Of a DNA stretch of 64,000 nucleotides, positions 24,811 to 38,200 are shown piece after piece. How positions within the stretch are numbered: the stretch's first letter is position 1; every line of letters starts with the position of its first letter. The stretch comes from Onchocerca volvulus (Eukaryota > Nematoda > Chromadorea > Rhabditida > Onchocercidae): positions 5,852,616 through 5,916,615 of the forward strand of contig HG738139.1 in the NCBI GenBank assembly GCA_000499405.2, given 5' to 3'. The position numbers were made by a program, and so were the translations under genes. The notes under the pieces are model-generated. The model did no database searches and was not told the DNA's origin. It worked only from the letters and a program-made list of their open reading frames with translations.

Positions 24811-26069
24811 GTAATTTTTGGCACATTATGGAGGATTCTTCTCTACATGAAGAGATAAAGAAAGCAAAAGTTTTCATTTATTCAATCGGCTTCTCCAGAA
24901 GTGCGTCACATTAAAATAAGACAATCTTTTCGATTTCAAATTTTCTGAAACTAAAAAATCTCAGTTTTTGAAAGTGAGGAACTTGGCCATAAGATATAAT
25001 GTGTGAATTGACCCCCAAATATTCCATACAATACTGAAAATAATTCCAATCAGTGAGATTTTTGAGGTAAAATAATACAATATGATAGCTGCTGATAAGT
25101 TGTATTACTTTAAAAACTCATAATTTTGCATATATTCATGGATGTTCGTAAAGAAAAATTTTTTGAAGCTCTAACTAAAAGGTACTAATTGGATTTTGTT
25201 CCGTAAATTAACTATAGTGCATTAGTAATGAAAAAAGCTCCACTATTTAACTGCTACATTAATCATTTTTTAGACCACAAATTGATGGCTCAAATTTCCT
25301 TGTTTGGCTGTAGCTTTCACCAGAATATTGGCTTAGATGGAAGAAGAGGAAAAGAGAGTTTGAATGGTTGCTAAGGCCTAGGCTTGTTCTTTCGATCTAT
25401 ATAGTCTAGTATTGGTCATCTCCCTCAACTCTTGCATACATTATTATTCTTTCCTGGAATCACATTATGGATAGATGGTACTCGAGTTGTTGTTCTCCGA
25501 ATTGATGGATTCTCATTGAGATATTTGATGATGCTTTTAGGCTTCCTTTATTTTCTTCATTCTTTGATTATTGGCACCGTTGCCCCTCGAAACTTATCAA
25601 TTCCATTTATCTAAGCAATTGTGTGCTGTATTTGTACATAAATATTACGAAAAAAAGGTGCAGTACAGCAAAAATCCATTTGACCAAGTCATTCTGTATC
25701 TGAAGTATAAATAGAAGGAGATGTAGTAAAATTGGTTCGTTGTACATTTGTAGATCTGAACTAAATTATCAAAAAATTAGTCCCATCAGTGAAATTAATG
25801 AGGAATTGAAGTAAGGAAAGTGGTGAGTAGGAAGCATAATTGATGTCATTTATGAGTAGGGTTCTGAGATACACTTCAACTTTTTTGGTGGTCATTCTCA
25901 TTCTAATTTCGCTTTGCGAACAAAGTTTTTCAATAATTGGTTTTCGCATGTAAAAAGTTATTAGCAGTGATGCAAGAAAATGATGAAATGGGACATTTCA
26001 CACAGGTGGTTGAACCATCATCGACAGATAGGTAGATGGCGTTGATGGCCATCATCTGAAGTTAGTTGT

Positions 26070-26109
26070 CGTATTGTACACTGAGTTGCTTAACTCGGTG
26101 TACAATACG
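26070..26109. repeat. Strong 18-bp hairpin with a 4-base loop
   Basis: Arms CGTATTGTACACTGAGTT (26070-26087) and AACTCGGTGTACAATACG (26092-26109) pair along all 18 positions, with one G-U pair if transcribed, around the loop GCTT. Directly downstream two near-identical copies of GTCGTTTGTACGTT occur at 26109 and 26138. Confidence 0.8.
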
Positions 26110-26158
26110 TCGTTTGTACGTTTCTTGTCGTTTCCATGTCGTTTGTACGTTCTTGCCG
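26109..26158 (+). repeat. Direct repeat GTCGTTTGTACGTT (two copies)
   Basis: Copies at 26109-26130 and 26138-26158 share GTCGTTTGTACGTT and a CTTG(T/C)CG tail, and resemble GTCGTATTGTAC at the hairpin's left edge. The repeats abut the hairpin at 26070-26109 and may belong to the same element. Confidence 0.6.
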
Positions 26159-29100
26159 ATTTTTGTTCACTTTTTCCACTTCTTCTTTACCTTCGATGAT
26201 CATCTATTCTCGAAAAAGGTTGGTAAATTGATTATAATACTTGAGCAGATTATATTAATATTTTCGCTTCATTCGGAAGATATTTATATATTCTTATTGG
26301 TTTTAGCTTTAAAGACAATTTAAGATCACATTAAGTCACTTCTGGAAATATTTAATGTCATTATCACTATCTTTTTTCAATAGAAGTTACACGGCTATCG
26401 AGCAACACTATCTTTTGTCATTACTGTATTTTATTTAGGATAATGATATCATAGCTTATCATGATAATATAATAGTGAAGAGATCATAATATAGTAGCAG
26501 AAATAGTGAAATATTACTTGATACAATAAATTTTCATTATTAACTTTCTTTTATCATATCATGTCATATCAAATCATATCATCGTCAATATCACCATCTG
26601 CAGTCGCTGTAATGCGATATAACTGTCGATAATAAGCCATCCATCTGGTATGCTTATTAATCATACATTTATGCAAAATAAGTTTAGTGCAGCACTCAAC
26701 AAACCCATCTATCTGATCGATCGATCGATCGTATTAGAAGCGCCATGGCTTTTGATGTCCTCATTTATCTGTGGATAGAAGATGGACTGGTAGATTCTCA
26801 TCTTTGTTCAGTGATATCAATATTATGCATTCGTTATCACATTTCCATTCATTATTCTTTTCCTTTCTTTGCAAGAAATTCTTGTCGAAATGACCATTGC
26901 TTCAATCGATTTTTCTCAAATCAGCATTGCTTCCGTATTTTGTATTGCAGTTCGTCGTTGAAATATCAACTATTTCACTCTCAAAAGATAATAGTGAATT
27001 TACCATCAAACTTCCACAGTTAACAAAATTTTTTTAATCTTCAACTACAAGAATTTATCACAGTCATTATCCCATCCTGCTTTTATTGACAATTTTATCG
27101 GCCATTTCATTCTATTATTTCATTCTTGATTGCTTAATTAATTACTTAATTACTCATATCCTATTTTTCTTTTTCCAAATCCCTTTCACATTGCAAATTT
27201 GATACTAATTATTATTAGCGAATATAACTCGTCGAATGATAGAAAAAATAGCTAAAAGTACGATATAAATAGTTACTCTTCTTATTGTGTTGTTTAAACT
27301 AATGAACATTCTTAAAGTACTTCTGGAACCGCTAAAAAACATTTATTTTGTGTAATAGATTCAACAATTCATAAAGCTTTTATTATAGGTAGTTAAATGA
27401 TTAATGATTAGCGATTAGTGATCATTTGTATAATTATTCCATTGTTACTACTAGTACTATTCCTGATACTGTTAATTCTAATTAATGTTAAGGCGCAACT
27501 ACAACAGTGACCTCTTTTCTGGTGTTTGCAATGCATGTATTGAATCCATTTTGGGAAGGAATTGTTGCTTGAAATTTTATGTACGATGCGATGTTTAATA
27601 ATTTTCTTGTCATCTTTTCTGAATCACAGTAATTTTCGGTAATGGAACTCGTTTTTTGAAAATTCCTTTAGTTCTAATATTTTTTTTTCCACATTTTCAA
27701 TATTGCTTTCTTCGTCGACTTATTTGATTCTTTTTTTTTTTTTTTCTGCTAAAAATGAGGAATTCAGAGAAAGCAATTTTTCGGATGAAAGGCAAGCAGG
27801 TTCGGATATATTTTTTAATGTGTAATAAAAACAATAATGATTCTGGTACGAAAAAAGCGCTCCTATCTGGTTTTCGGACGAACATTAGTAAAGATCCCTT
27901 TTTTGGAAGCGAGTAGTTTTTTTTTTTTTCTTTTTTTTTTAAGAAATAGAAAAAATTTGAATAAAATAGGTTCAAAGTAATGGAAAAAAATGTAATAGTA
28001 AGCAGAAGACTCATTTGGCAGCAGTAGAAGGAAATTGATTGTCGTTGGATGCGTCGCATCTTCAGATATGATAAATATCTGCTCTCAATATACATTTGCA
28101 TGCTTAATTTTGCTTCAATTCTTTGCTTCTCTTTTGAATTATTTCATTTCAATTCTTTTTTCGCTTTAATTTTGAACAAAATGGATTTGATAATTGAATG
28201 AATGAATCTTGAAGTCTTTTAATTTTTAATTGAAATCATAGATTTGGATCCAATCAGTTGTTAAGTATGATTTGAAGCATTTTATTATAATCTTATTATC
28301 TTTTATTATTAGCACTTTGTTATTATCCACAATGATTTATTCAGAAAGGATTTTTCACTATTTCTCCTCAAAAATTGCCTTTTCTTTCTTAATGCATTGA
28401 TCATTTTCATTTCTTTCCTTCCATTTTTTTTATTTCCACTTTAGATGTTAATAAAATCTTAATTGGAAAAATTTTCGACAAAAATCATATATTTTATTAA
28501 AAAAATCTCTTATCATTAGCTCTATAGATATTAGTGAAAAAGTTCGATAATATGGATGAATTCCCAAAAAAGTACTTACAAATGCAGTTCGATCTGATTG
28601 AATAGTTGTAAATATCAATTCCCTTTCCAAGTTTAATTTTGAATCAATAAAATTAAAACACACGCAGAAATTGTCAGTTATTCATTTAATAAAAATCTTG
28701 TTTTGAATATCCATCAATTTTTGAAATGTATTAGAAATTCCAAATAGAAAGGAAAATTAAATTTTAATGTTAAAGCATAATTTTCAAAAAATCATATATT
28801 TAAAATTAAAAAATTGAAAAATTTGGAATTACTGAAACTTCAGGATTATTTTGACAACACTTTGAGCATATTGAGCATATCAGTTTGTTTTCGCATTCTT
28901 ATGTTATTCTTATGTTACATTGGGATATCTGAAACTTAGTTTTTATGACAATTTTTTTTTTTTTTTTTTGGGTCAGAAAACGAGTGCGTGAAAGTTTTTA
29001 GAGAATTTTAATCAATATCATATGCTTGACGCGCTATTTCGTAAAATATTTTACAGTTAATTCAAAAAAAAAAAAAATATGTTTTCGATACTTGCAGTGT

Positions 29101-29237
29101 AAATTTCGATGGATATATATTGTTTTTGATTTCAGGTTATTTTTATCGCTGATGCATTAATAAACAGAGCGACTTCTATATTCTTTTATTCATGTATTTA
29201 CGAATTTCAACTTATCGAGATTTTCCGATGTAAGTTG

Positions 29238-29260
29238 CTTATTATAGCGATGAGGAGGGG
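29238..29260 (+). other. Probable trans-splice acceptor of ptp-1
   Basis: CTTATTATAG ends at 29247 and the FERM start Met is at 29261, leaving a 13-base leader. The leader is also open in frame (GAT GAG GAG GGG), so it could be internal coding sequence if an upstream exon is used. Confidence 0.5.
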
Positions 29261-32200
29261 ATGATCAAATTCGGTTTGGGCAGCTACAGTGTTCGGGAAT
29301 CGGAAGGATTGAATCCGCAAAGCTTGACAATACCGATTCGTACAATTTCCTGTACTGTCACATTCCTGGATAATACTGAACGAAAATTCGAAATTGAAGT
29401 TTGTTTTCCTTTTACTTCTTCTTTCTCTTATCTTTATTATGGCTTGTTGTTGAATTAAAATCTTCAAGAAAATTCCATAATAGTTTTCATTCGGATTTCA
29501 GGGAATAAAAAAATAAATGAGTTCAAAAGTGTGAAGTAGCAGTAATGAAACGATATTGTTAAAATCAAATAATATTTAAAAGAAATGTTGAGGCGATGGT
29601 GTCATAGTTTGTCGTGCTATCGAAAAACTTAGTTCATTGCTAAACTTCTATACTCATCTTGCTGAATCAACAATATTGGGAACTTTAGCAATAAAGTTGA
29701 AATAAAAAATTTGTGTTTTGAGAGAAAAAAAAATTTCAAATGTTTCATTAGGATTAGGAAATTAAATTCCAAATCCTATTGCTGAATGATTCGTAAAACA
29801 TGAAAGCAATTGCATATTTGCTTATCATTCGATTAAATTATTCCATATATTTTTTGCTGAAAAAAAAATATTGTTAAATAGAAAATTTGAAATTTGCATT
29901 GTAAACATATTTAACGGAAGGTTAAGTTTCGATAAAGGAAGACCTTGAATATTTGGATTAGAAAGCACTGGAAAAACTAAGAAAAGATTCCAGCCATCTG
30001 TGCCCTTTAGATTATCATCCAAAGTTCCTAATATTTTTTTCTGATCAACTACCGAAGCCATTTTGGAAGTAGGCGTATTGCGCAATTGTTTGCAGTTGTG
30101 AAGTCGAGAGAAAAAGCAGTCATAATATTTGGATGAAAAGTAAGAATAATTTGGCGACAAACGGCAAATATATAGGCGAAAATAATTTTATGAATGGCGA
30201 CACTCAGATTGAGCAAAACTTCTGAAATTGTTCAAATTATACTCATATTATTGCAATTAATTACAGCGTCATGCCAAGGGACAGATATTACTCAATATGG
30301 TGTTTGAACATCTTGAATTGGTCGAGAAGGATTATTTTGGATTGCAATACATATCTGCCCTTGAGACCAGCCAGAGTGGTGTTAAGGTTTGAATAATACT
30401 TCTCATTAAAGTTAAATCGAAAAAATTACTAAAGTTATTAGTTAAGAAATTGACCGATTCGTGCTTTTTTCCTTCATTATATTTTAATTTCCGTCGTGGA
30501 ATCAAATAATTACTTTTGGCATTGTTTCATCTTTCAGAAATGGCTTGATCCCACGAAATCGATCAGGAAACAATTATTTTGTAAGTTTTTTAATAGTTTA
30601 GAATTAGCAAACAAAATGACGTGGATCGAGACTAGATTCCTCAAAATGTTTTTTCATTTACGAGCTATGACAGTGCCAATCTCGATAGTTTTCAATCTTT
30701 GTGCGAAAGAAATTTCCTCAGCTTAGTCTTTTGGCATTGTTATATTTTAAAAAAATGTTTAAATTTAGAGTTCTTGCTTAGAGCTTAGAATTTTAAAATT
30801 TCCATATTTTCAGTAATAAAATTCTTATATTTTTCTATATAGTATTTTATAAATTCCTTTTCAGATCCTCCTTATCACTTGCATTTCCGTCTCAAATTTT
30901 ATGTTAGTGATCCGTCAAAGCTAACGGAAGAATACACAAGGTTTTATTTATTTTTTATTATACATTCAAGTAAATTAAAAACGAATCATTTTGTGCAATC
31001 TTTATAAAAATTTCTTATCTATTAATGGATAAATTTAGCTTTTGATTTTCTAATCGTTTCACGATAATTTCATTTTCTCTTAATCATGTTGATCTGAAAA
31101 ATTTATTTGCCAGTTCGTTCTCTAAGAATGATATATTTTGCAGATACCATGTCTTTCTCCAGCTCAAAAAAGATTTGTTGGACGGTCGATTAATTTGCCC
31201 TGAAAATACTGTCGCAATGCTTGCCAGCTATGCTGTCCAGTGTATGCTTCATCTTTATTTAAATCAAAATTTCTAAAAATATCGTTGACAAAAGTTCTAA
31301 AAATAAGTTGACAACATAATTTGAATCCATTTAGTTAGGCTAATTTACTAAACTTGATGCTGTTCAAAATATTTGCGATTCCCTGTTTCAAAAAATAAAC
31401 TAAAATCCAAGAAAAATAAAACCAACAAAAGTATAATTTTCAGCAGAGTTTGGCGATTATAGTGAGGAAGAACATGGTACCTCATATCTTGACGAATTCC
31501 ATTTTGTTCCTGAACAAAGTACCACTCTAGTTAAGAATGTAATCGATTTGCATAAACTTCACAAAGGACAAACTCCAGCTGAAGCGGAATTTAATTTTTT
31601 AAAACATGCTAAAGATCTCGAGTTATATGGTGTCGATCTTTATCCAGCAAAGGTTAACATTTTAATGATATATTATATATTTATTATAATTCTGAAGCTC
31701 AATATTGTATTTTCTACTTCATTATGTTAATCAGGGTCTTATTGTTTATGTTTTAATCAAATAACCTATGGTCATGGAATAATAAATAATTAATTGCTGA
31801 GTAATTAGTTTCGGATTTTCAAGTGATTGAGTGGCTTTTTTAAAAATCATTTTTCAAATTTGATTAATTTTGAGTAAATGATATTTGTATAGGAAAGCAA
31901 TGGTGCAATGATTGAAGTTGGTGTAAGCAATAGTGGTATCGTACTTGTGCGATGTAATCGTCGTGAATCGATCTATCCGTGGTGTGCCATTATGAAGTTG
32001 TCATTTAAGAAGAAGCTATTTAGTATACATATGCGAACTATCAAAAATGATAACGTAAGTATATAGATTAGTTCTGAGAGGGCAGGAGAAAAGGGAGGAG
32101 ACATCAAGTTTGAAGCTATTTTGAGATGTCACTTAAAATCGATTAGTGACCATTTGTATTTAAATAGAAGGCAAAATTGGGAGAGAAGATAAATGAAGAG

Positions 32201-35200
32201 ATTTGTTGAAAATTTGTATCATTCCAGAGAGAGAATGTCAATTAGAGAGAAGGAATTGAAGAATTTAATTCGAGAAAAAAGAGGAGAATTTATGATAAGA
32301 GAATATTCCTGAAGGATGTATGAAAATTCTGTAACTACTTCAAGATATCATTCTAAAGTAATAATTGAAGTGAACTATAGATGGAAGAAGATACGGTGGT
32401 CATTTTCAACATTCAAAATCCGGAAAGTTGTAAAGCGTTATGGAAGAGTTGCATTGAACATCATACATTCTTTCGACTTATCGCTCCTCCGGCACCCCCA
32501 CCAAAATCATTCTTTAGCATCGGAAGTCGATTTCGCTATAGGTTAGTTGAAGTGCCTTTCTACTTTAACCTTCCCAAGTAGGTCATAGGTCAACAGGTTG
32601 TTGAATGTTCAAGATTTACAGTAATTGATGATATACTTCTAATTAGGTAATGAAACTTTAGAATCTTGCGAATCTTGAATTTATGGACTTTCTGTGTTTT
32701 CTTCCGTACTTGAGTTTTCTTTAGTTTTCCTGAAAGATTCTTCAACAAAGAATTTTCATTGATATTTGTAGTACCGAAAAGAATACTACCATCGGATGCA
32801 TTTGTCCAGATGCTTCTACCTGATATTGGTTCATTTGTTCATCTTCTTGTTTGTACAAAGATCAGTTAGTAGTAGTATTAGTGAGTTGTAAAATGAAATT
32901 CCATCAATGTTTAGATAGACAAGTACACTACCAGAATGGATCGTGATCTCTCTGTATTATGTAAATAAACTCGAAACAGACAATTCAACATCTTTTTTCA
33001 CTCATTGATTTACATTTTTGCTTTTTTCACCTTTCTCTCTCTCTCACTCTCTCTTTCCCTCTCTCTCTCTCTCTCTCTTTCCCTTCTGCTTTTCCTTATT
33101 TCAACTTCACATTTTATTTAGTTAAAAAAATTTAGTTCAATTCCTTTTTTTTTTTTTCGGAGTTTTTGGCATCACTTATACTTTATGGATGATTTAATTT
33201 AAAATATTTCAAATTTCTTATGTTTTATCTCCAATTTTTTTCTTTTAATTTTATATGATATTAAATTGTTTGTCAAAAAGTGCTGATATCATAATTAGAT
33301 AAAAGTACGTTAAGAAATGCTTTTATTTTTTTCATTTTAATTCTTGAAGAAACGCATTTACAAAATAACAAATAGTTCTAAATGATTTGTATTGACAAAA
33401 AAATTTTCAAATAATTTAACTTCCGAATGAGTAAATGCACCGGTAAAAAGATTTTTATTTAAATGAGAAATATTGTCATTGATGAAAGGTTACTTATTAT
33501 TTTTTTTTTTACCCAATTAACGGTCTAAATTACTAAGAGTACCATTCCCGGCATTAATTTCTTTGCCGTTTATATTATTAAACTGTAAATCTTATTATTA
33601 CACACCGTTATTTTAGCTCTAATTATTCATGACACTTCTTTTTTAATTTTTAAAAAATTTACAGTTGCAAATAAAACAAAAAATCTTTCGACATTATTGC
33701 AAGCAAGAATCACAAAGTAATTATGAATGAGAATGCAACTTTATTCACTTGATCTTTAATCATCCATCTGCTCAGCGAAAAGTTTGCGAGGATAAGTTAT
33801 CTGATATGTTTTGTTTTCCGGTATTTGTGTGATAGAATTCTTTCTGACTCATTAGCTTTTTTGCAAATTTTAGGATGGATTGCTTTGCTTTCATTCTATT
33901 CCTTTCCTTTCTACACTTCATTTTCGAAAAGAAAAGAGAAAAAGTCATTTTTTCCAGAACGAAAAAATCCATCAAAACGGTTTTAAAGAAAAGATTGCCA
34001 AAGGGAATGGCAGTATTGCTATCGAAATAAAAAACATTTGATAAGTCTGTCTTGTTCAGAGTTGTGTTTTGTTGGCTTTTTCAGGCTTTTATTCCATCAT
34101 ATCAGGCTTAATATTTATTACTTTGCTTGAAATTCTGGAAGATATAAGTAATTTTTCGTACTTCTCTTCAAAATCGCAATAATAGCTCTTTGGACATCAC
34201 CATGAATATTTCTTCTAGTTCCTTTTATGCTAGTCTTTTCTCCATACTTTTTACTTTTTAATGAGCAAATTGGTTTGAAGAAATTTTGAGTGAATAATCA
34301 TTTGTATCTGCTTCTGTACTTTTCCCAAAGGGCATTCATTTTGTCATCCTATGTCTCCAAAATGATTTTTATTCTCTTTTTAGTTCTTGTCCTTAAATTT
34401 TATCCTTTTCTTGGCTATTATCTGTCCTTTATAAGGAAGAAAAATAATGACTTTAAATTCTTTTTGCTAAAACACTCTAGGAAAGGGAATCATAATCATA
34501 ATTTATATTTTTTTTTAAAATGATTTTTGAAAAAAAAAAAAAAGACCACCGCCAAGATCCTATCCTTAATTGTTTTTCAACAAAAACTGAACTACTCTAC
34601 TTTCTGCTTGATAACAGTGATTATCAGCCATTGATTCGCATTGATTGCAATATGACCAATTTCATTTCAAAAAAATTTATGTAAACTTAATTTTATTAAT
34701 CTTTTTATCGTCTGCCTTTTATTCTGTTCAATTTTCGAAAATTTCGTCCTCATTTTTGTAGGAAAATTTGATGTATAGCTTTTTTTCCAAAAATTAAAAA
34801 AAAAATATATAATTTTTACAAAATTTCTATTTAATCGGATTTTCTGATTTTTTTTTCATGTCAATTATTTTTTCAAAATCACTTCGTTCAATAATCAATT
34901 TTAATTCATAATCCCTCAAATACATTATTGCAGATTAAAAACTTTTGTTTGAAAGAACTGATTATCCTGAGATAAAGAAGTTGTTCTGTTTTTTTTTTTT
35001 TTTTCTTTTTCAATTACAAGCACACAATTGTTGTCTTTTCAATTATCAAAAGACTCATATTTTTTACTGATATTCATGAAAAAAAACTATCGTATTATTA
35101 GTATTCCATTTCTCTATCTATCGATCCATCGATCCATCTATTTGTTTATGTGTTGTGAATGGAACAAAATCAATACGGTAAATGAAGATTGATCAACTTG

Positions 35201-38200
35201 TCAATGAATTATTATGCTTTCATTTAGTTGAAGTTCTGCTGTGTTACACATATATATTCACCGCTTTGTCATTTTACAAATGCAGAAATCGTGGAGAAAT
35301 TTGCTAGATATCATTGAAAAGTTGGTTTATATTTTGAAACATTTTAAGCAATTTCTTTCATCCCATCGTTTAGTTGGAAGAATGAATGCTTTTGAAATGA
35401 TATATTCAAAGCAAGTAGTAAATAAACCATCAAATGTTTGCTGGCTCTATCATTCTGCAAATTTAGTTTTTGTTTGAAGGCGATGGGTTATCCTGAGATG
35501 ACTGAGATATTTTAAGTAATATTGGCTGATAAATTGGAGCAATAATAAAATTAATCCAAGAGAAGACATTAAATTTGATGGCCGAAAATCTTGGATGATC
35601 GAATAGTTTACAATAATTTTATTCATGAAATTAAATCGGGAACATGTGTCGTACAGCTCAGAAGTGTTGAAAAACTTTTCTCATCTTCTTGCCAGTATTT
35701 AGTTAATCGAAGCATATTTTTTTCTTTTATTAATATTTGGTATGCAGTTTAAATATTTCTGAAGTATTTAATGATAATATCTTAACCAGTGAATGATAAC
35801 CAGTGTTAATGATCGTGATAACAATCACGACGATGATAATATCATTTGAAGTGATAGCAGAAGAACTGGATATTTTGACACTTCCTACAACTTTATGACC
35901 AATAAACAAATGAAATGAATAGATTAACTTGTTACGTTAGCATATTGCCGTTATTTCATCAAAGTCTGTTATTGCCAAAACTCCTGACGTTAAGCAATCT
36001 TTTTAAACAGAAATTCAGAAAGTTTTAAAAGCATATGTTTGGCTCAGTCTACGGAATACATCTTTTCAGTTCGTTAGCAAATTTTCATCATACATAAAGT
36101 TTAAAATAATCTGTACAATTTAAACGAAATCTACTAATGTTTTATTAATAGATTATTTCATCTGTATTAAAATAATAGGAACGATATGAGTAACTAGTGA
36201 TAAAAATGATAAGAGAAAATAGTAGTGATGATAATGATATTTTTGAAAGTAAATAATCCTTGGCTATTTCAGTGGGCGAACAGAATATCAAAGCATGGAA
36301 GAAATGAGGAGACGAGCTCGTGTCGAACGCACATTTTTAAGGTTTGTTTTAATTTTTGTTAAACAGTTTCTTATCTGCCCATTTCACTCATTTACTAGTC
36401 ATCAGAATCTTTTGCCGATCTTTATTGCTCAGGCTCAGGCTTCAAATGTTCTTCTTGATACAGTGGCCAAGAAGCCTATTTGTTATCTTGCACGCATCAG
36501 CAATTTAGTTTTGACTCATTTACTGCAGTTTATCAAAAGTGATTTTATCAAAAGATCTGCGGACTTCTATCCCTTTGTTTCAGTTATGTCCTTACTTTAA
36601 CAATTCAAATTCTTTTCGCATTTTGAAATTTTGCTAATTCTTTATATCCTTCATTCATAAATATTTGCAACTTTTTCAAATATTATTTTAGGTTAAATCA
36701 TTTTTTCTAGGCGTTCAAACCGAGAATCGCAAACCACAATGAATGGTAATTCATTAGACTCTCGAGATTACGCCTCATCGTGCAAGACTACTTCATCGGC
36801 CATCACATCTCGTATTTTCTGGTATTGCATTGTTCCTATTCTTGTCGTTCAACATAAGTTATAAATTTGCAAAAACTTTCCACCAAGTTATTTAATTTAC
36901 TAACCAACTAAAAATCAACGATGGATTAGTTTTAAGACATATCAGTTCGGATTTCGTTTCCTAGATAGATTGCTTCATTTGGACTCAATTATACAAAAAA
37001 TTCTATTTGTTCATGTTCTCATCGGATTGATAAATGATGAGTAATAATTGATAAATAATAATGAAACAACAATATGAGAATTATTAATAATCTACATGTA
37101 TTTTTTCAGTGATATTCTTATCAAAATCTTAATTTTCTTATAAATTTCATTTCATTTTAACGTGTCATTCAGTTTTGTTGATTGATATAATTTTTAGTTT
37201 AAGACTGATAGGAGACTGATAATAATTGAATTTAATAGATCTCGAACTATTTTTAAAAATATTGAAATTAGTATCACAGAAAGAAGATGCAATTAACTGG
37301 AGAGTGGATTTACCGAACTAATTACAATGCATGAGTTGCTTTTTGCAAAACTTTTTTGCGGTTTATAATTTATGCTGCCAATTAAAATGCTTATATTGAA
37401 AGATACGAATGATCCCTCAAATCCTGCACTAGCAGCTATCTGAAATAGAAAATACGTTCAATGATAGCAGCATATGAAATGTTCAAGAAACGAATTGAAT
37501 TGTGCGGAATTCAGGAATCATTCGTGAAAAAGCAATGCTCATAATTCCTTACTTCTATCCTTGCTTTGCTTTTAAAGTAATAACTCTATTTACTGTAGTC
37601 GATCGCAAATTTGTTTACGAAAATGGCTTGGTGGACGTCTTCGAGGTGTGTCACCATCTTCTTCTACTGCGACGATCATCAGTACCACTCGAACAAAGGG
37701 GACATCTACCAAAACAGTTGACAATTCGCGACAGTTCACTGGTTACACTTCAACTTTATCACCAATGTCATCGGCGGTTGCTTCGAATGGCACTTCGAAA
37801 TTTCAGCAGTCCAGTGATACTGTTGCTGGGCAAGAGAAAAGTATTGATAATAATGGTGATAACAATGTCAAAGCTAGTTGCAAAATCGGTAATTCAAGTA
37901 TCACTGAACAAAGGTTCCTTTTTACTTCTTTTTATGCTTTCCATGCTTTTTTCATATATTATTAGTAACTCTCAATAGATTATTAACTTCAGTTAGTTCG
38001 CTTTCATTCGCTTTCATCTCTTTACTAACTTAGTGATTAGTTGATTAGAAATATCAGTGTGTATGGGTATGAGTGTGAATGTAAACATCATATTTGAGTG
38101 GTGAAAAAGAAACGCTTTTACATGCAAAACTTTATCATAATGATCTTTTGCTCTATTCTTGTTTGCGTATTTGCTAGATTCGAGAAAGATATTTTTGTTT

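Larger units (their letters stand above)
16860..29247. other. 12-kb region upstream of ptp-1 without a confident gene
   Basis: Mostly very AT-rich with short less AT-rich islands near 21250-21420, 22500-22620, 23370-23560, 23690-23770 and 26000-26160. The islands lack sustained reading frames, so enhancers, promoters or untranslated exons of ptp-1 are possible. It also holds a 32-bp tandem duplication, a TTAA-rich tract, two hairpins and one candidate upstream exon, listed separately. Confidence 0.5.

Noticed and set aside
27697..28101. 134-codon minus-strand ORF
   Set aside because: Dominated by Phe/Lys/Leu from A and T runs; low-complexity chance frame.
36295..36600. 101-codon ORF in ptp-1
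   Set aside because: Starts inside ptp-1 exon 9 and reads through the GTTTGT donor into intron; only the first part is coding.
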